Shown: positions 43,044 through 55,450 of the stretch, one piece after another
Numbering within the stretch: the stretch's first letter is position 1
How the letters are laid out: each line of letters opens with the position of its first letter
NCBI GenBank assembly: GCA_959347315.1
Contig: OY365807.1
Coordinates: 33,415,660 to 33,479,659, forward strand
Length of the DNA: 64,000 bases
DNA from: Bimastos eiseni
Taxonomy: Eukaryota > Annelida > Clitellata > Crassiclitellata > Lumbricidae
Reading direction: 5' to 3'
Made by a program: the position numbers and the translations under genes
The notes under the pieces: model-generated
Seen by the model: only the letters and a program-made list of their open reading frames with translations
The model's database searches: none
What the model was told of the DNA's origin: nothing

Positions 43044-45620
43044 CTGAAATTCATTAGAACAAATATAAAAATAATTATATATATTTTAATAAACCTTAAT
43101 TAATATTTGTATCAGCAAATACTGTTGCCGACAACAATTTGCAGTGACACCTTTTAAGTCCATTAACAAAAATCTTCTGGTTAAGAATTCTGTTTAGAAT
43201 GATAAAACAAGTGTGCTATACAGTTCAGAGCCTAAGGCTGAGATGCACGGGTTGCTTGGTATATGATGCTTGTTGGTAATGACATGGTATAGTCATGGTC
43301 ACAATAGGAAATGAGATAATATCAGTTCATTGCCTCAAAGTAAGGATCTTGAACGGAGCTATAGAAATTAGGGCATAATCGGAAATTGCCTCGGCCAAAT
43401 ATCTCGTTTTTGGGACTATTTGGAAGTATTGTCCTAGGCAAATATTTCACACACAAATAGTTACAATAAAAAAATTTAGTTAGATAATTTTTTCTAAAAA
43501 TTTCACAATCTAAAAACGAAATTATAAAATTTAGAGCCATATTAGTAGTTATTGCAGGCACAAACATTTCTGTTGCTAATTTTTCATTACGCGAAATGGC
43601 GCAAGACACGAAAGCCAAAAATTTGAAGCTTCGCTTGCAGATGGTATTAGCCGAGCCAAAGTTGCCACTACTATTCGATTCGTACCCGAAGCACCCAAAT
43701 AGTGCATCCAAATACTCGGATTTGGTACTCTGTGGAAATTGTCTACTTGGTTCTGCCCTAATAAAATTTTGATTGACTAATCGATAGGTATACTACCTCT
43801 GACTAGCTTTCGTTGTAGTCTTTTCTTCTTACTGTTGTGACTCTTGATACTCGACGTACAACTCTTACTCGTATCTGGAATTGACTTGTTGTCATCACAT
43901 GACTGCCATGATCTAATTGTATTTCCAGTTAAAGATCGCACAGTGTTCCCGTGAGTGGAACCATTGATTGACCGATCGTTACGATCAATATTTCGTAAAC
44001 CTCGGCGTTGAAACCTAGGTGAAAAAATTCAATCTTTAAACAGATTGTCATGATCAACATTTCAAAAGCCTCTGCATTGGAAGATACGAGAGTAAGACAG
44101 AATCTTTATAAGAGATTTTGATTTAAATGTTTTGTGCTTCAGTTTATTTAGACTTTCGTTAAGTCTGCTGCAGAATGCATTATCCTGTGACCCCAAACCA
44201 TAAAGTTAAAAGAGTAGATTTTCTCACACTGTTCATTTTGATTAAAGTTATGTGTATGCTGTTCAATGAGTTGGGCAATGGGCATCTCAGCACCTCTTTG
44301 AAAAATATGCAAAAAAATCCTTTTAAGGGCATCTCAAAGAACCTGGCTAAGTTAAATGTCAATAATTATTAAATTCAGTATTGCAAGTGTGCCAGTAGTT
44401 TAAGTGTATCCTTTTACAATTTCTATTAAGACTTACCTTTAAGTGACAACTATGGCTAAATACTTATTGCATTTTACATTACCCATATCTGACACTGGAT
44501 TAGATAATAAGATTTTAAGTGAAGTTAAATAAATAATTGAAACACGCCTAATAAAAGCTAAATAATTGTGTGTGCACTTTAGAGTGCATGACTAGTAAGT
44601 TTAGTCAGTGAGTCTACATTTACACAGACATTAGACAGAGAAACAAACAAACCTGTTTGGATTGATGACAACAGTCAGATGTTTCTCACATTTCTTGTCC
44701 TGTAAGTTGTCGAACACATTGAGATTTTCGAGAGTTGTGTCCCCTAAACATTTCAGGTCCAGCAAAAAGTTATTAATAAAGCAAAGTCAAACTATACAAA
44801 GCCACAAATAAAAGCAGACATGCCTGCCAACAGGGATACCAAGGTACAAATGCCTTGGACCTGGTGATTTGTAGAAGCTTAGCCAGGTTGCAACTTACCC
44901 TGGTTAGTGAATAAAAAGTGCAACCTACAAAGATTTAAACAGGACTAACTCATCAACCACATAGTTATAACTATATTACAATTTATCTGTTGTAAAAATC
45001 AAGTACATTGAGGATATGCCACAGGCATGTTTAGATATTTTTCATGATATTAGGTAAACTGCAATGATGTATGTTGCCGATGAATGCTGTATATTAGTTA
45101 CTGAAAAACTTGCAGCATTCCTTGGTTCAAATCCAAACAAAAAAGTAATCTGATTCTTTTGCAAAACATGCTGATAACTAATTAAAACATTGCAAATCCA
45201 AACTGTTTTGGCAGATGCACAAAACCTTCAGCTAAACTCTATGTTCGTTTTTCACAACTATTCGATATTTTCAGCATTTTTACAAATACTTAAAGGTGCT
45301 AAATAAATATCCTTATAAATATATACATACAAACATACATAATATATATAATTTTACGTGCAGTTAATCAAGGATTGAAGGGTGCCATGCAATAGTATTC
45401 TCATTTATAAGTATCACAAACATTTGCAGCAGACTTACTAGACGTTAAGTAATCCTGGTCATTTGAACAGCTTCCTTCGCTTTCACTGTTTCTTGAAGCA
45501 TCAGTGCAAACTGAAATGATGCGCATTTTGTTGAGCAAGTACACACAATGCTCATCGGACGAGGGCGTTTTACGCCCACTCACTTCAGTGACACCTCTAG
45601 TCTCTCGGCTGGTCTTGCGT
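42922..45620 (-). CDS. Unrecognised minus-strand gene, four 3' exons (partial)
   Basis: I do not recognise this protein. Four short exons (45,620-45,439, 44,743-44,653, 44,014-43,797, 43,043-42,922) all have AG/GT borders and join in phase, giving about 200 residues and a stop. The first part is polar and Ser/Glu-rich. It then holds LENLNVFDNLQDKKC and KHLTVVINPNR, a long Ser/Arg/Asn-rich stretch, a basic segment (KKKRLQRKLVR) and directly after it a 19-residue Cys-rich hydrophobic segment starting LCLAGWIVCC. It closes with an acidic tail ending PCWPCTS. This could be a tail-anchored or palmitoylated membrane protein, which is inference. The gene converges on the LAR gene. Its 5' exons are unresolved; the 45,620 exon needs two bases from an upstream exon. 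Confidence 0.6.
43369..43760. mobile_element. hAT-like MITE inside the minus-strand gene's last intron
   Basis: Inverted ends TAGGGCATAA and TTCTGCCCTA. Flanks ATAGAAAT (43,361-43,368) and ATAAAATT (43,761-43,768) match at six of eight bases. It fills most of the intron. Its internal open frames (for example the - strand frame at 43,322-43,711) have no clear homology. Confidence 0.6.
43797..44014 (-). CDS. Minus-strand gene, Ser/Arg-rich exon
   Basis: 218 bp, acceptor TTTCACCTAG and donor GTAGTA. It encodes a low-complexity basic region (FQRRGLRNIDRNDRS, later KKKRLQRKLVR). The donor lies 36 bp from the edge of an hAT-like element at 43,369-43,760. Confidence 0.6.
44653..44743 (-). CDS. Minus-strand gene, second confident exon
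   Basis: 91 bp, acceptor AAATGTTTAG and donor GTTTGT. It encodes DTTLENLNVFDNLQDKKC followed by EKHLTVVINPN. Its phase matches both neighbouring exons. Confidence 0.6.
45439..45620 (-). CDS. Minus-strand gene, first confident exon
   Basis: 182 bp, acceptor CTGTGACAG and donor GTAAGT. It starts with the last base of a codon and ends with the first base of the next. It encodes a polar segment with HCVYLLNKMRIISVC and NSESEGSCSNDQDYLTS. The open frame and strong donor support it. Confidence 0.6.
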
Positions 45621-48216
45621 CTGTCACAGAAATATGAAAATACATGTCACAAGGAAGTTAAACTGTGTAAAGTCTACTATTAACCGAGATTACAGTTTAA
45701 TAGAATTAATATCAAAATGAAATGTTCAGCAAATATGTTTGTTACTGCAATATAGCAGCTTCACAATCACTCACTTGAAAAGTTGCTAAAATCATAAGCA
45801 CACAGAGTACTTAGGAGTTGGTCATTTACTCTTAAAGTAGTGTAACAGCACAGCACAAAATACAGCACAGAATTGACCAAAAACAAAGTAATTCTTGCAA
45901 CAAGTCAACTGAAGGCCCTCAAAACATTGGTAAAATGCCAACACAATAATACAATCACGGTTCATATGAGTATGGAAATTAAGTGATAGATTAGAAGTGT
46001 ATAAGTTTTAAAAAAGTGACCGGTGAAGTGGAGAAAGATGTCCACTGGATACTCCTCAGAATATCAGGCTTCATTATAACAACACAGATTCAGGTGTTAT
46101 TGGGGTTACGATGTTATTGGGGTTAGGTGACATCAGAGGGTGTTAAGCTTTGACCAGCACAGATGATGAGCTAGACATGTAATTCCAAAATCTAAACGAA
46201 GAAGACTGCAGAGAAGACCAAGTAAGTATGAAAAGGAAGGAAATAGACAACTGGCACTGAGAGGTAACTGGGCTACTAGCACAAAGTACATTTACTCAAT
46301 GACTATATTGCACCATTTCAAGGAAACTACTCCAGAGACAGAGTGTAATATAGCCTGACCCATAAAGATTGAGAGACGGAAGCACACACAAGGACCCACA
46401 CACAGTAAGAAACAGATTAACACTGACAGAAAGAAGGCCATCCAAAGCAGATGGTGAAATTCTCCAATATAATATTAAGCTAGCCTGAGTACCAGCATGT
46501 ATAGGAGACTAGGAGTCCCTGCATCATGCTAATTATTTTCTATTCAAATAAGGCGAACTGTACCACCTGCCACATCCATTGACCTGCTGGCCTCTTTTAA
46601 AATAACCCATTTTGTATATTAAAGCTGGAAATAATGTATGAAACATGGAAGACCCAGCTGAGTGGGACAGACCATGGGCTCCCACATTATACAGAGGACC
46701 AGAGGTCCTTGGAAGGATGAAAGTAGACCAGGCTGTCACACAATGATCAATGACGAAGATCAACAAGGACACCGAATACCCTTGCAATTTATACAAAAAC
46801 TGACCCAAGAAGGAATAGAATACTTGTGGACTGACTGCAACAGATCAATGCAAGAGCACTGAGCACCTAAGCCCCTTCACTTTTTCTTTCACAAGTGAAA
46901 AGATGACAACAACACACTGAGGTGCGGATTGTTCAGGGTTCTGAATAAGGACTTTTGTAACACTACTGTCACTCATACCTTTAAAATTACTTGCAAACAC
47001 ACAGATCAGTATGAGAATGTAACACAGATTGCAGAATATATAATCAAGCCCTCAATTAAAACTTTTTTTAAAGTTGCTGGTCGGAATGATCTGAAGAATT
47101 GAGTTGAACTGATGATGTTCTACAGTAAAACTGATTCTAAAACCCATTATTAACACAATTCGGAGGTGTAACTGAGCCAAACTTATGTTTGCATACAGCT
47201 TCTGTTAGAAACAGATTATTAGAAACTGAAAGCTGCTGACCAGCCAGATAGCCAACTAGATGCACCATCAATCTATTGCAAGTACATAATTTAAAGCAGT
47301 GTTTACCAACTTTTTTCGTGGAACTCCTACCTATACATCGTTTGCAGGTCAGAAGAAATTAATGGCAACAAACTCAAATCAATTACTTAAAAGAAAGCAA
47401 CTTTCTTTAAATATTTTAAACTCGGACTCGGACAACTCGTAAAACTCGGACTCGCGGTCGAAAATTGACACTCGGTTCCGAAATTGACACTTGGTGCCGA
47501 AATTGACACTCGGTCAGTCCCTATTCTCAATCACTACCAGCATATGGTTATTCATCACCATCATAAGCAACCATCATCATAATCATCATCATCATCATAT
47601 CCTCATTAGTCACTCTCCAATCTCCATGTCAATTGTGCATTAAAGAATCGGACAACAAAGACAAACTATTGAATCTAATGGCCATTTTATCTTATGTAAA
47701 TAAATGCTGAAGCACTAAGCACTGGTTCCACCTGAGGCACTGGGTCAACTGGGTGTGCCAGCCTTACAGTCATTGTCTCCAATTTCCATTCTTGTTTCTT
47801 TTCATTCCATTCTTCCATTCCATGCTATGTCACCTCATTTTCACATCCCTAAGATACTGAGCTCAAGACCAATTGGTCCAAATGTCCTCCTTACACAGGT
47901 GCCTCATATATTCATAGGAAATACCCGCCCCTGCATTCCAAGTGCAAAATTTAAGGAGACTTAATATATTCTATGTTCTCATGCACATGAAACAGCTGCA
48001 AATAAAATGTGTCTCTGCATTCATTAAGGCAATAACATCTCAAATAAATACAGTGGGCAGCAGGGCATGGTTGGCTGTGTACAGCAGTGGCATTGTCTTG
48101 CCTTTTGTCAATAACATATTATACACGGACAGGATGCATATCCTACAACTGCTGCACTGTTCCTATATCACTTCAATTGGTGTGATGCATTTACCCAGGT
48201 TGCTTCCAGTACTTAC
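45621..48216. other. Unresolved upstream region of the minus-strand gene
   Basis: No confident exon. On the + strand 46,650-46,870 reads like the tail of a degraded reverse transcriptase. 47,297 begins with an hAT-like end (CAGTGTTTACCAAC). 47,415-47,515 is ACTCGG-rich, and (CAT)n lies near 47,580. Confidence 0.4.
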
Positions 48217-48316
48217 TCATTTATTTTCTCAATCAGTGAATAAGCCAGGGCTAGCAGACACTCAGACTGTTTTGCATTGACCTTATATGGTACACTTACA
48301 ACAACCCAGTTTGCAA
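48217..48316 (-). CDS. Candidate upstream exon of the minus-strand gene
   Basis: 100 bp between TATAG and GTAAGT. It leaves two bases of a codon, which is the phase the 45,620 exon needs. It encodes VNAKQSECLLALAYSLIEK among others. The surrounding 47.7-48.3 kb looks repeat-like, so this may be chance. Confidence 0.22.
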
Positions 48317-48855
48317 CTATATCTCAGACACTTAAAGGAGAGATCCAAGGATTAGTTATGTGTGGAGGAGTAGCACACGTACAAACACACACACACACAC
48401 ACAAGCACGGACGCACACCAACACAAACTCATTAGCCACTCACTCAGAGGCAGGCAAGTGAAATGTTACATAAATGTATATAATATGTAAAGCAAATATT
48501 ACTTATTTCTATCAACTGTTTATATCCACTTTGGTTGGCAAGACATTTCAATAACACCTGCATATATTATGCAGCCCCTGGTTGGGTGTTGGCTGTTTAG
48601 GGTCCTCTTCCCAAGTGGAACACAGACTGAGAGCCTCAGACTGAGAGCCTCATAAACAAGGGAACAAGGATTATTATCAATATATTCCAAGTTCTTAGCC
48701 ATGCCTCCCCCATTCCTAGATATCAATGACCAGCAAGACTTAAAAAGTTAGACAGATATACAAACAAAGGAATGGTGTGACTAACAGTCGGTCACGAACT
48801 TACTGTGGTTTGTCAGTTTGTTTCTCATTAAATGAATATTGTATATATATATACA

Positions 48856-48886
<31 letters not shown>

Positions 48887-49239
48887 TATGTATATATATA
48901 TAAATAACACAATACATGCATACAAAGGATATATTCATAAATACATAGATTCACACATACATGAATATGGCTATGTATATATACATATTCATGTATGATA
49001 TTATATCAAGTTACTGGACAAGATTCAAGAACCCAGGATGCTGAAACTAATTGTCAAAAAATAGGCAGACAACAGCTGCAAACTGAATTTCAGAAAGACA
49101 TGTAATTATGGAGCATTTTGAACCATAAACAAAATACAGGACAAAGAAACTCATAAATTACCGTTGTGGACAGGAATATAAAAAAATCCAATTAAATGAG
49201 AGAATTCAAACAACAAAGGTAGTAACAGACATGCATATT

Positions 49240-49330
49240 GTAACTGCTAATTTATATAGCGCCTTTTCAGAGCAATTCATCAGAGTTGCCCCAGAGGCTA
49301 GAGCCTTGTCTAAAGACAACACAATTTAGA
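49240..49330 (-). mobile_element. LINE 3' tail remnant
   Basis: AATTTATATAGCGCCTTTTC, then CATCAGAGTTGCCCCAGAGG and TAGAGCC: reverse complement of the LINE tail. Confidence 0.5.
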
Positions 49331-52300
49331 TTAAAGGTATAATTTGTTATATATAAGGCTTTATAAGTAATCTGTGATGTTTGTAATTGATATGCAAATT
49401 AGAATCACATTTTCAAAGTCTAATTCAACTGTTTGTATGGCCCTCTCTAAGATCCCTATCACATTTTCCTCATGCGCCTTCAGCAATCTGGCCTGCCACT
49501 TTCTGGAAAATATTGCTACTGTCCTTCCATTACAAAAACGTTTTACAACACTGCTCTAAGGTGTAGCTCATTCATAAATACAGTTTATCCACACCAACAC
49601 ATACCACCCACACATCACACTTAGTTGCATACACCCGGCAGGACATAGAGACCTCTGTGAATACAAAGAGACAGGAGGAAAAGAAAATCCAGGAGAGGAA
49701 GAGGAAACAAAGGAAGACATGTACAGAATGACAAACATTACATAGCAAAACACACAATAAAGAAATGATGAAAGGAGAGAAACAGACAGAGAGACAGACA
49801 AACAGATAGACAGACAGGGAAGGAAACAGAGCATACATAAAGCAAGCAGACAAGAGAAGAATCAAAGGAGGAAGGAAGCATAGTATGGAAATAGAGGGCG
49901 TGAGAGAAGGGAGAGACAGAGTTAAAAGCAAACAGACATATAGGCAAAGAAATAGACAAAGGAAAGAAAGAGGCTCCAGACTGTTCTTGATTCACTTTCC
50001 AGTCATACAGAGAACAGAGCAATCACCTTCCAGATCAGGTGATCCCTTCTGAGTAATTTTCTCCCAAGCCAGTCACCCAGCCTAAAGCTGCCTTCACCAC
50101 CCACTGCCTGCTTCACCATATCACAAAAACACTCAATCCAAGGGTCATCCATAAAGTATACAGGGCAAATTCAACCAAGCACAGGCTAGAAGGTATTCTT
50201 CAAATCCGACAGCACTTGCGAACTGAATGGTTACTTTTATTTCCCTTTAGGCATACACAACCCAAGTCTCTTCCCATGTGCAATGTCAAACCCAAATGGG
50301 GTAAACAAAGAGATTGATAGTGGGGCAAAGAGAAAGACAGACAAAGGGAGGAGGGGAAAGAAAGGGTGATGACTATCACTGCTACTTTGGAGTCAAGAAT
50401 GAGAAGTTCAATTACATGGTTTCTTCAGTTCTGAATTTTTTACTATAACTTATTCTGTGTATTGCAAGTCAGCAGATTTATTTTGTTGAATGTTTTTAGA
50501 CAATGACTTAAATAAAGCAGTATAGACAAGATCAGCCTTAGAACTTAAAACTTCCTAACCACAAATGGTTTCTTAAAAACAATAAGATTTTGTAGTTGCT
50601 TCAACCATTGTACTTCTTCAGACCCCTGTACTTAATAAAGATCTGCCTTAAACTGCATAACTTCCAAACCAGACACAATAATACTAACTCTTATAAAAAA
50701 TAACAAAATACTTCATATCAGAGGAAACATTTTGGATGACACGATCTACCAGTCTTTCGCTGTTCCCTTACACAATGAAATGTACTGGTCTCCCGTCACT
50801 TTAAGAGTATGCCCACGGTTAAAGTGCTAAACAGAGTCTTATAAGATATAAAACCTATACCGACACAATACACAATTTAACCTAAGTAATATACGTAAAC
50901 TACCATTCAAACAGTTAACTAATAACTACACGTAGTGGGATCACATAATAAAATATAAAATTCAGTGCATAGCCTTTCACCAACACTGTTACTAACTTCT
51001 AAAAACATAATGACTTAATGAGGAGACCCAATAATCATCTTTCATTTACATCTGAAATTACATTGAAAAATATAGTAAATATTTTTATTACACACAGGCT
51101 GACATTTTCTGCCACTCGTTACTGTTTAATGCACAAAACACACTCTACGCACCCTATAGTCTAATACATATCTGCTATACAGCCTTGGTCTAACAAGACA
51201 CGTTCCAGTGGCTTTTTCTGTACTCTTGTCCTAATCATATTTTCCTATCCTGTAATAACTGTCATCTGTCTGATAGAATCTGCTCGATAGACTCAACAAT
51301 TTATCACTGATATCATTAGCTTATTATCACAATAGTCGTCATCATCAGGACCAGCACCGACATCATTATCTCATATAGCTCATTGTACAAATAATCATTT
51401 ATCATAAATAAGCATGACAGAGCACACAGACAATACAAAAAAAGTTAAATGAATAGAATCCATTGTTCTCAAAGTTGATGCTGCAGGGCTTCCATGAGCC
51501 TGTCGTTTTAGCGACTAAATTGTTCAGCCTCTGCATTAGAGATTTGGTTCTGGTCATTTCCCTCCCCTTATGTCAGGGCTATCTTATCCAGTAGGCACAG
51601 TACCTAAGACCCACAAAGCTATCAGGGCCTACAAATTTTTTTAGACATTTCTTTAAAATACAAAAATGAAAAAAGGGATATTCAGTAATTGAAAAAAGTT
51701 TAATCATTAAACTGTAACAAAAAAGAAATTGCCAACTTATTAAACTCAGAGTTAATGTGAATGTGTGTGTTTAGGTTTACATGTTTAATGTTTTGTGCAA
51801 AGTGGTTAAGGTATATGAAAGAGTGTCTAGGGACTACGACGACCTTAAAACGACCTCGCTTTATGTGATCCTTTCATCAGCACCATACCACAGGTGAATG
51901 TACATGGTAATTTTATAGCTCAGTTTGCTAACAACTAGCAAAACATAATCTTGAGTTATCAGTCTAACCAGGTAGGGATCCTAGTCCTTTATCCTTTGGA
52001 GTGATATTCAACCATGCTAATAACCAGACCAGGGTTCATTTGACCCTTTTATGAATATAAGTACAAAATCGTGCATAATATTTCAATTAATTTCTACATG
52101 TCTGGCAAATTTGTTCTGCAAGCCCTTCTAGTATTTAAGAGTGCCCTCAGGGTTAGGATGTGGAGGACATTGTCTCAACCCAAACAGAGCATAAAGTGAT
52201 TGAAGGGTGCAGGTATTAGAAGGGCAGCTGGTTATAATCTCAGACCCAGACCGTCTACAGCTCAGCCCAAAGAATCATGAAAGCCCATTAAACTGTGACA

Positions 52301-52686
52301 TCCGTGTTCATCTGTCTGTATTATGTCAATCAACAATGTCAACTGTTCTCTTATAATTATGCACCGGGAAAAACCAGTTTTAAAACAATATCAAGTGGTT
52401 ATATCCAAAATAGATCCATGTAGACGAATTGCATCCATGGATGAGGCAAAAAAGAAATTCTAACAATGCAAAACCAAAGCATGAGACAATTACATTGTTA
52501 GATAATTTGTTCCACAAAGAGTCTGAAAATGCTAATAAGTACAAAACCTGGAAACTGTTGCCAATTAATCAGATACCAGGGGCCCTGTGTTTATTCCTGA
52601 TTAAGATAATTGTCTTAATTACCAACATGAGTAAGCGATATGTGATTTCGGAGTGGGAGGTGCAGACATGCAGAAAAACATCAGAG

Positions 52687-52687
<1 letters not shown>

Positions 52688-52769
<82 letters not shown>
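52688..52769. repeat. (TA)n microsatellite
   Basis: About 40 uninterrupted TA units; it creates false Ile-Tyr frames on both strands. Confidence 0.98.
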
Positions 52770-52774
<5 letters not shown>

Positions 52775-53439
52775 ATTGTGTTGTGCTTGGTGGATTCTTT
52801 TCTTCCACTATTTGATTTGTTTTTGGGATCGTTCACCTTTATTATGAAGCATTTCTGGTGGATCGAGCACCCTGTAAAAATCACGATCGAGAGATTGCAA
52901 TGATCTGGCTCACTCTCACAATATTTAGGTCTCTAAGAGATGACAGTGGACGTGACAACTTACCATGGATTGTAATGTGAATATTTTCACACAGCCCAAA
53001 GAAATGCTAACTTGTGGGAACCAGCTCATCACAGGCAAACAGTCAAAACAGAGTCAACTGGCAGCAGAGTGCAGGCCTGACAGAGTGACAAACTGTCTAC
53101 ATACTCTGAATTAAAATAGATTCGAAAGACAAGGGCTTGTAGAACAGAAAGATGCAGGTTTGGTTTGATACCTCTGGCCTCATAGAGTTAACTCAGCCAT
53201 TCACTCTCTATGGGGCAATGGTAAAATAAACAGCAGGACAGATCGACGCCTAACAGCCTACCATGCAGTTATAAAATTGACCCTTGTTTAACTCTTTATT
53301 ATGCACTGTTCCAGTATTCCTAATGTTTCATGTAATCCTCCTGCAGTTTGTAGGTTTTACTTGAATAAACAAATATTATCATTATTATTAAACAGACCCT
53401 GATGATTAACCCTATTCTACAACCCTTTGTCTCATCAAG

Positions 53440-53560
53440 AGTTCATGTCCGTGGCTTCACTGATTCCCTGGATCATGACAGCGATCAAAGTCTTTCACAA
53501 ACTTGTTGATCATCTACGCATACAAAACAGATTGTCTCTAAGTATCACTTCATGAAAGCT
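53440..53560. repeat. Dispersed repeat, copy 1
   Basis: Shares AAGAGTT, GCTTCACTG, GTCTT(T)CACAAACTTG and TGATCA blocks, in order, with 61,310-61,450. Confidence 0.5.
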
Positions 53561-54201
53561 AGCGTTCACTTCCAACTACCACCTCAGAGTTTCATCCACT
53601 TCTATTGATCTTCAGTCCGATCACACGATCCAATAACCCAATCAGAATGATCAACCTTTCAAAGACTGTGCTCCAACGATTTCTTCTTGATCCAACTATT
53701 TATCAACTTTTTCAATTCAATCTGGACTTCATGGATGTGATGTCTTTTGCAGTGCTTGGCAATCATCATCTGCTGTCGACCAAGTAATTGTAATGACCAA
53801 ACTTCTAAAGCATCACTTGAAAGCCAAGTGTGGGGTACCAGCCAACTCACGAGCACTGTGTCAAATCAGAGGGGTTGTACAAAAGGTAGTCAAGGGAAGG
53901 TCCAGCTGACCCCCAAGCCAATCGGAGTTTACTCATATTTCTTGAGCTGGTTCCCTGCTTTTTATACTTTTTCTCAAACACAGTGCTAACACAGTTCCCC
54001 ATAGCCTGATATTAATAACTTCATGCCCTGTTACTCTGGCCTATACATGACCTCAGACAATTATATGCAATTAATATACAAACATATCTACCTCTAATAG
54101 GTAACATCATAGAGGCTCTTCAACAAACAACCTATCACATCAAATTGTATGTGAGGTAAACATTAGTTTTGAAACTAATTTTCAGCAAAAGGCAATTTCA
54201 T

Positions 54202-54459
54202 TTAATGCAATATTTCTGATTCACCAACTAAAGTTATCAACTCTTTGGCATGTTCCAGGTAGACCCAGTTGATAAAACTACTTTCAGCAACACATTTGTG
54301 CACAGTAGTGTTCCTCTGGAAGTTTATTTCAGATGTGTTGAATTGGCTATCACCATCAGACATGATAATTTCAGCAATAATACACCTATCACCAATCTCC
54401 ATGTATACCTCTTTTACCCTCTGGCTGTGCAGCCCATAATATTGATATAATAGCATCAA
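54202..54459 (-). other. Unexplained 85-codon open frame
   Basis: The frame contains VYMEIGDRCIIAEIIMSDG, SSFINWVYLEHAKELITLVG and a stop after EILH. Its composition looks like protein rather than repeat, but there is no recognisable family, no good splice site and no partner exon. It may be a transposon relic. Confidence 0.25.
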
Positions 54460-54959
54460 GGCTAGTTACTATGAGTCACATTTTTTGGCTTATAGCTGCT
54501 GGCAAAAGTGCCTCCTCCCATCCTCATTATCTACTAGAAACCAACTAAAACCTTTCACAAAAGCTTTCCTGTCTAGGGCATTAGAACTCAATAGATTGAA
54601 CTAGCAATTGTTAGACCAATTCAGTAGTCAGTAATTTTAACAACACAGAGAAGGGAAACTCCAAAGTACCATGAAACACACAAAAATATACAGGCAATTA
54701 TATATAATGTGTGTATATATATATATAACTGTATGTATTATATATATATACATATATATATAATTACATATATGCCCATGTAAATCATACAAGTGCACTA
54801 ACTCTGTTCTTCTGGCAATTTCCATTCAGGCCTATCATTCAGACTTGAAAACTGTCTGGCTGTAGATCACATTCAGTTATGCTCAGTTGTTAAAAATTGC
54901 TCACATTTCATACAGAGGTGGCAGATACATTCTCATTGCCCATATTTATCATGATCTTT

Positions 54960-55205
54960 TTCTTCATTGTCATCATCGTTTTCAAGTCAAACTGACACAT
55001 TGTAGTGTGATTATAAGTCATACTATGAACGAAAGATCACAAGTTATCCCACGAGTCATGGCAGTCATGCAAGGTGCTCATCACTTCCTACTGCTACCTT
55101 TACCAATGCCATCCTGAAAATGAAGGCTGAGTCAACCTTAGGAAGTGTAGTGGGAATCAACCTTGGGTCTGCACTCATAGTCTCATATTCTGCTCTTCAC
55201 ATCAG
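54960..55205 (+). mobile_element. SINE-like repeat, copy C
   Basis: Contains TTTTCAAGTCAAACTGACAC, ATCACAAGTTATCCCACGAG, GCAAGGTGCTCATCA, ACCAATGCCATCC, GAGTCAACCTTAGGA and GGGAATCAACCTTGGGTCT, in the same order as copies A and B. Confidence 0.6.
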
Positions 55206-55450
55206 TGTTAGTATTATGCCATCCCCTGCCCTGTGGTGGTCACAACCTGCAAAGCCTACCAAAAATAATCAGCTACAGCCTAAACACGATTGTGCTGCTA
55301 AATGTTTCAGGACTGTAGAGCATATAATAATGGCCTGAAAAAATATGCTGAACACTACAGATCTGGATCGGAAATAGACTTCAGATGTCCAATGCATTTA
55401 CAAAGTGGCATAAAATGAAATGTAGAGGAAAATATATAATAGCCTGACTT

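Larger units (their letters stand above)
48317..54201. other. Gene-poor, repeat-rich stretch
   Basis: Nothing coding is supported. It holds a (CA)n run near 48,390, a TA-rich run at 48,840-48,902, a reverse LINE tail at 49,240-49,330, purine-rich GAGA/CAGA repeats at 49,670-49,980, a one-sided hAT-like end at 51,574 and a long (TA)n at 52,688-52,769. Confidence 0.5.

Noticed and set aside
43322..43711. 129-codon minus-strand frame
   Set aside because: It lies almost wholly within an hAT-like element and an intron, with no recognisable domain.
45115..45140. GGTTCAAATCC, a perfect tRNA B box
   Set aside because: No A box at the right distance and no cloverleaf can be drawn. It lies in an intron of the minus-strand gene.
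46533..46808. 91-codon minus-strand frame
   Set aside because: It is antisense to a sequence that resembles a degraded reverse-transcriptase tail, and no splice sites link it to the minus-strand gene.
49568..50022. Overlapping Leu/Ser/Cys-rich minus-strand frames that look like membrane proteins
   Set aside because: They are the antisense of a purine-rich GAGA/CAGA repeat.
50000..50160. Minus-strand frame MDDPWIECFCDMVKQAVGG as an exon of the minus-strand gene
   Set aside because: A stop lies just upstream with no acceptor in between, the donor is poor, and the neighbouring sequence looks transposon-like.
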